Positions 63,121 through 64,000 of a stretch of 64,000 nt of DNA are shown here, piece by piece (positions within the stretch are counted from its first letter, which is position 1; each line of letters begins with the position of its first letter). Position numbers and translations under genes: made by a program. The notes beneath the pieces are model-generated. The model had not been told where the DNA came from, did not search any database, and saw nothing but the letters and a program-made list of their open reading frames with translations. Origin of the DNA: Myxococcus llanfairpwllgwyngyllgogerychwyrndrobwllllantysiliogogogochensis (GTDB lineage: Bacteria > Myxococcota > Myxococcia > Myxococcales > Myxococcaceae); NCBI RefSeq assembly GCF_006636215.1, contig NZ_VIFM01000008.1:32505-96504 (forward strand), read 5' to 3'.

Positions 63121-63992
63121 ATGCGCACGCCCAGGAACAGGCCGGGCCACATGCGCGTGCCCGTGGGCCCGCGCCCCGTCTGCCACTGCGGCATCCACGT
63201 CATCCCCTTGTCCGGGTTGTCGTCCGGCGGTTTGTAGGCGTTGAGCGACACACCGCCGAACAGGGCGAAGCGCCGCTTCAACTCCCAGCCCACGCTGCCG
63301 CGCAGGCGATAGAGATTGTTCTCCGTGCCTTCGCCGAAGAGCTTGGGCTGCCAGCCACCAATGGAGAGGTCGATGTCCGCGTAGTAGCGGTCCGAGTCAC
63401 CAAAGGGCAGATGCACGCCCACGCCCAGCGACGTGACGGTGCGCCAGGAGTCGCCCTCCAGGTCCTTCATGCCGATGCTCGCGAGCACATGCACCGTGCG
63501 GCTGCCGTACTTCACGCCCACGGACAGCGGCGTGACTTCGTCGGACCAGATTTCGAAGGCGATGCGCCCCTTGCGCACCAGGCTGAGCAGACCGATGGGC
63601 ACCGACACATCATCGGCGATGTTGATGAACCCGAGCTGCACTCCGCTCACGTTGCCCGCGACGTTGATGATGCCCACCTGCGCGCCCGTCACACTGCCGG
63701 CCAGATTGAAGACTCCAATCTGCGCCCCCGTGAGGTTCTCCACCATGTTGACGCCGCCCACGAGCTGGAGCCCATGCATGTCCGCGTCAGAGCGGTTTCC
63801 CACCGCCGCGAGCTGGAACCCGGAGAACGAGCGCTCCGAGTAGTTGATGATGCCCGCCAACTGCCCGCCCGTCGCTCCACCGAAGGCGAGGTTGCCACCC
63901 GCCGCCAGTTGGAACCCCAGCGCCTCGCCGCCCGTGACGTTGGCGATGCCCGCCAGTTGCACGCCCTCCATCGTCCCGTCCACCCAGCCCAA
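63117..63992 (-). CDS. Surface-repeat protein (LA_2272-type), 5' part outside window
   Basis: 291 residues visible. The N-terminal half consists of short beta repeats (GVQLAGIANVTGG, GFQLAAGGNLAFGG, GAQIGVFNLAGSV, GVQLGFINIADDV), as in surface proteins of the LA_2272 type, each about 18 residues. The C-terminal half looks like outer-membrane beta strands (EIWSDEVTPLSVGVKYGSRT, SSYADIDLSI-like YYADIDLSIGGW) and ends GLFLGVRI. The frame remains open to the window edge, so the true start and any signal peptide lie beyond base 64000. Probably an outer-membrane-associated protein. Confidence 0.75.
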   Translation of the reverse strand: MGWVDGTMEGVQLAGIANVTGGEALGFQLAAGGNLAFGGATGGQLAGIINYSERSFSGFQLAAVGNRSDADMHGLQLVGGVNMVENLTGAQIGVFNLAGSVTGAQVGIINVAGNVSGVQLGFINIADDVSVPIGLLSLVRKGRIAFEIWSDEVTPLSVGVKYGSRTVHVLASIGMKDLEGDSWRTVTSLGVGVHLPFGDSDRYYADIDLSIGGWQPKLFGEGTENNLYRLRGSVGWELKRRFALFGGVSLNAYKPPDDNPDKGMTWMPQWQTGRGPTGTRMWPGLFLGVRI

Positions 63993-64000
63993 CCCAGCCG

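Overview
The window is chromosomal DNA from a GC-rich deltaproteobacterium, very probably a myxobacterium of the Myxococcaceae (Myxococcus, Corallococcus or Pyxidicoccus type). This rests on about two thirds GC or more with strong third-position GC bias, many lipoproteins with Asp/Ala/Gly-rich linkers, a Pkn-type Ser/Thr kinase with a one-pass membrane anchor, an ELWxxDGT-repeat protein, kelch proteins, and an AHH nuclease with an Imm11-type immunity partner. No rRNA, tRNA, CRISPR array, transposase, integrase or prophage gene was seen. About 60 protein genes fill most of the DNA.

Layout. 1-3.3 kb: host-attachment-family protein, a HAD phosphatase/glycosyltransferase pair, a glutathione transferase and a cyclase-like protein that lacks a metal ligand. 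3.6-7.6 kb: a leftward operon of a repeat-bearing Ser/Thr kinase and two exported proteins, ending in a clear hairpin. 7.8-15.5 kb: an S46 dipeptidyl peptidase, a lipase-like hydrolase, TonB-like proteins, an SDR/AraC pair, and a scar where two divergent genes (MocR type and rhodanese) have both lost their 5' parts. 15.7-21.9 kb: Dps, an SDR-GST-SelO redox operon, two small membrane proteins, and a pyrophosphatase-CHAD pair suggestive of polyphosphate chemistry. 22-30 kb: mostly surface lipoproteins (Cys-rich repeats, Gln/Ala-rich repeats, an internally duplicated one flanked by 17-bp repeats, a kelch protein) plus a YegD-like Hsp70.

30.2-32.2 kb is a small accessory island of somewhat lower GC with an AHH nuclease toxin, its Imm11 immunity protein and an unknown small gene. 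32.2-36.6 kb is an envelope operon: an OmpA/Pal-like protein, a TonB-dependent receptor that carries its own TonB C-terminal-like domain, and a lipoprotein. 36.7-45 kb holds a chalcone-isomerase-like protein, a KAS III enzyme, a molybdopterin oxidoreductase overlapping a flippase-like membrane protein, an enoyl reductase and an SDR. 45-51.9 kb: a large zinc-ribbon/coiled-coil protein, an ELWxxDGT protein, a secreted copper-radical oxidase, a zinc-finger membrane protein and a PilZ protein.

51.9-58.8 kb: a TetR/saccharopine-dehydrogenase-like operon with a palindromic operator candidate, next to a compact urease operon (ureD, fused ureAB, ureC, ureF, ureG; no ureE, but UreG has a His-rich head). 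58.8-64 kb: a DUF3592-like protein, a HExxH lipoprotein, an alkaline-ceramidase homologue, a SnoaL-like protein, an alpha/beta hydrolase, and a surface-repeat protein cut by the window edge.

The most system-like items are the toxin/immunity pair, the self-contained receptor-transducer operon, and the palindromic repeats around the duplicated-domain lipoprotein. All functional statements are by-eye family recognition; no database search was run.
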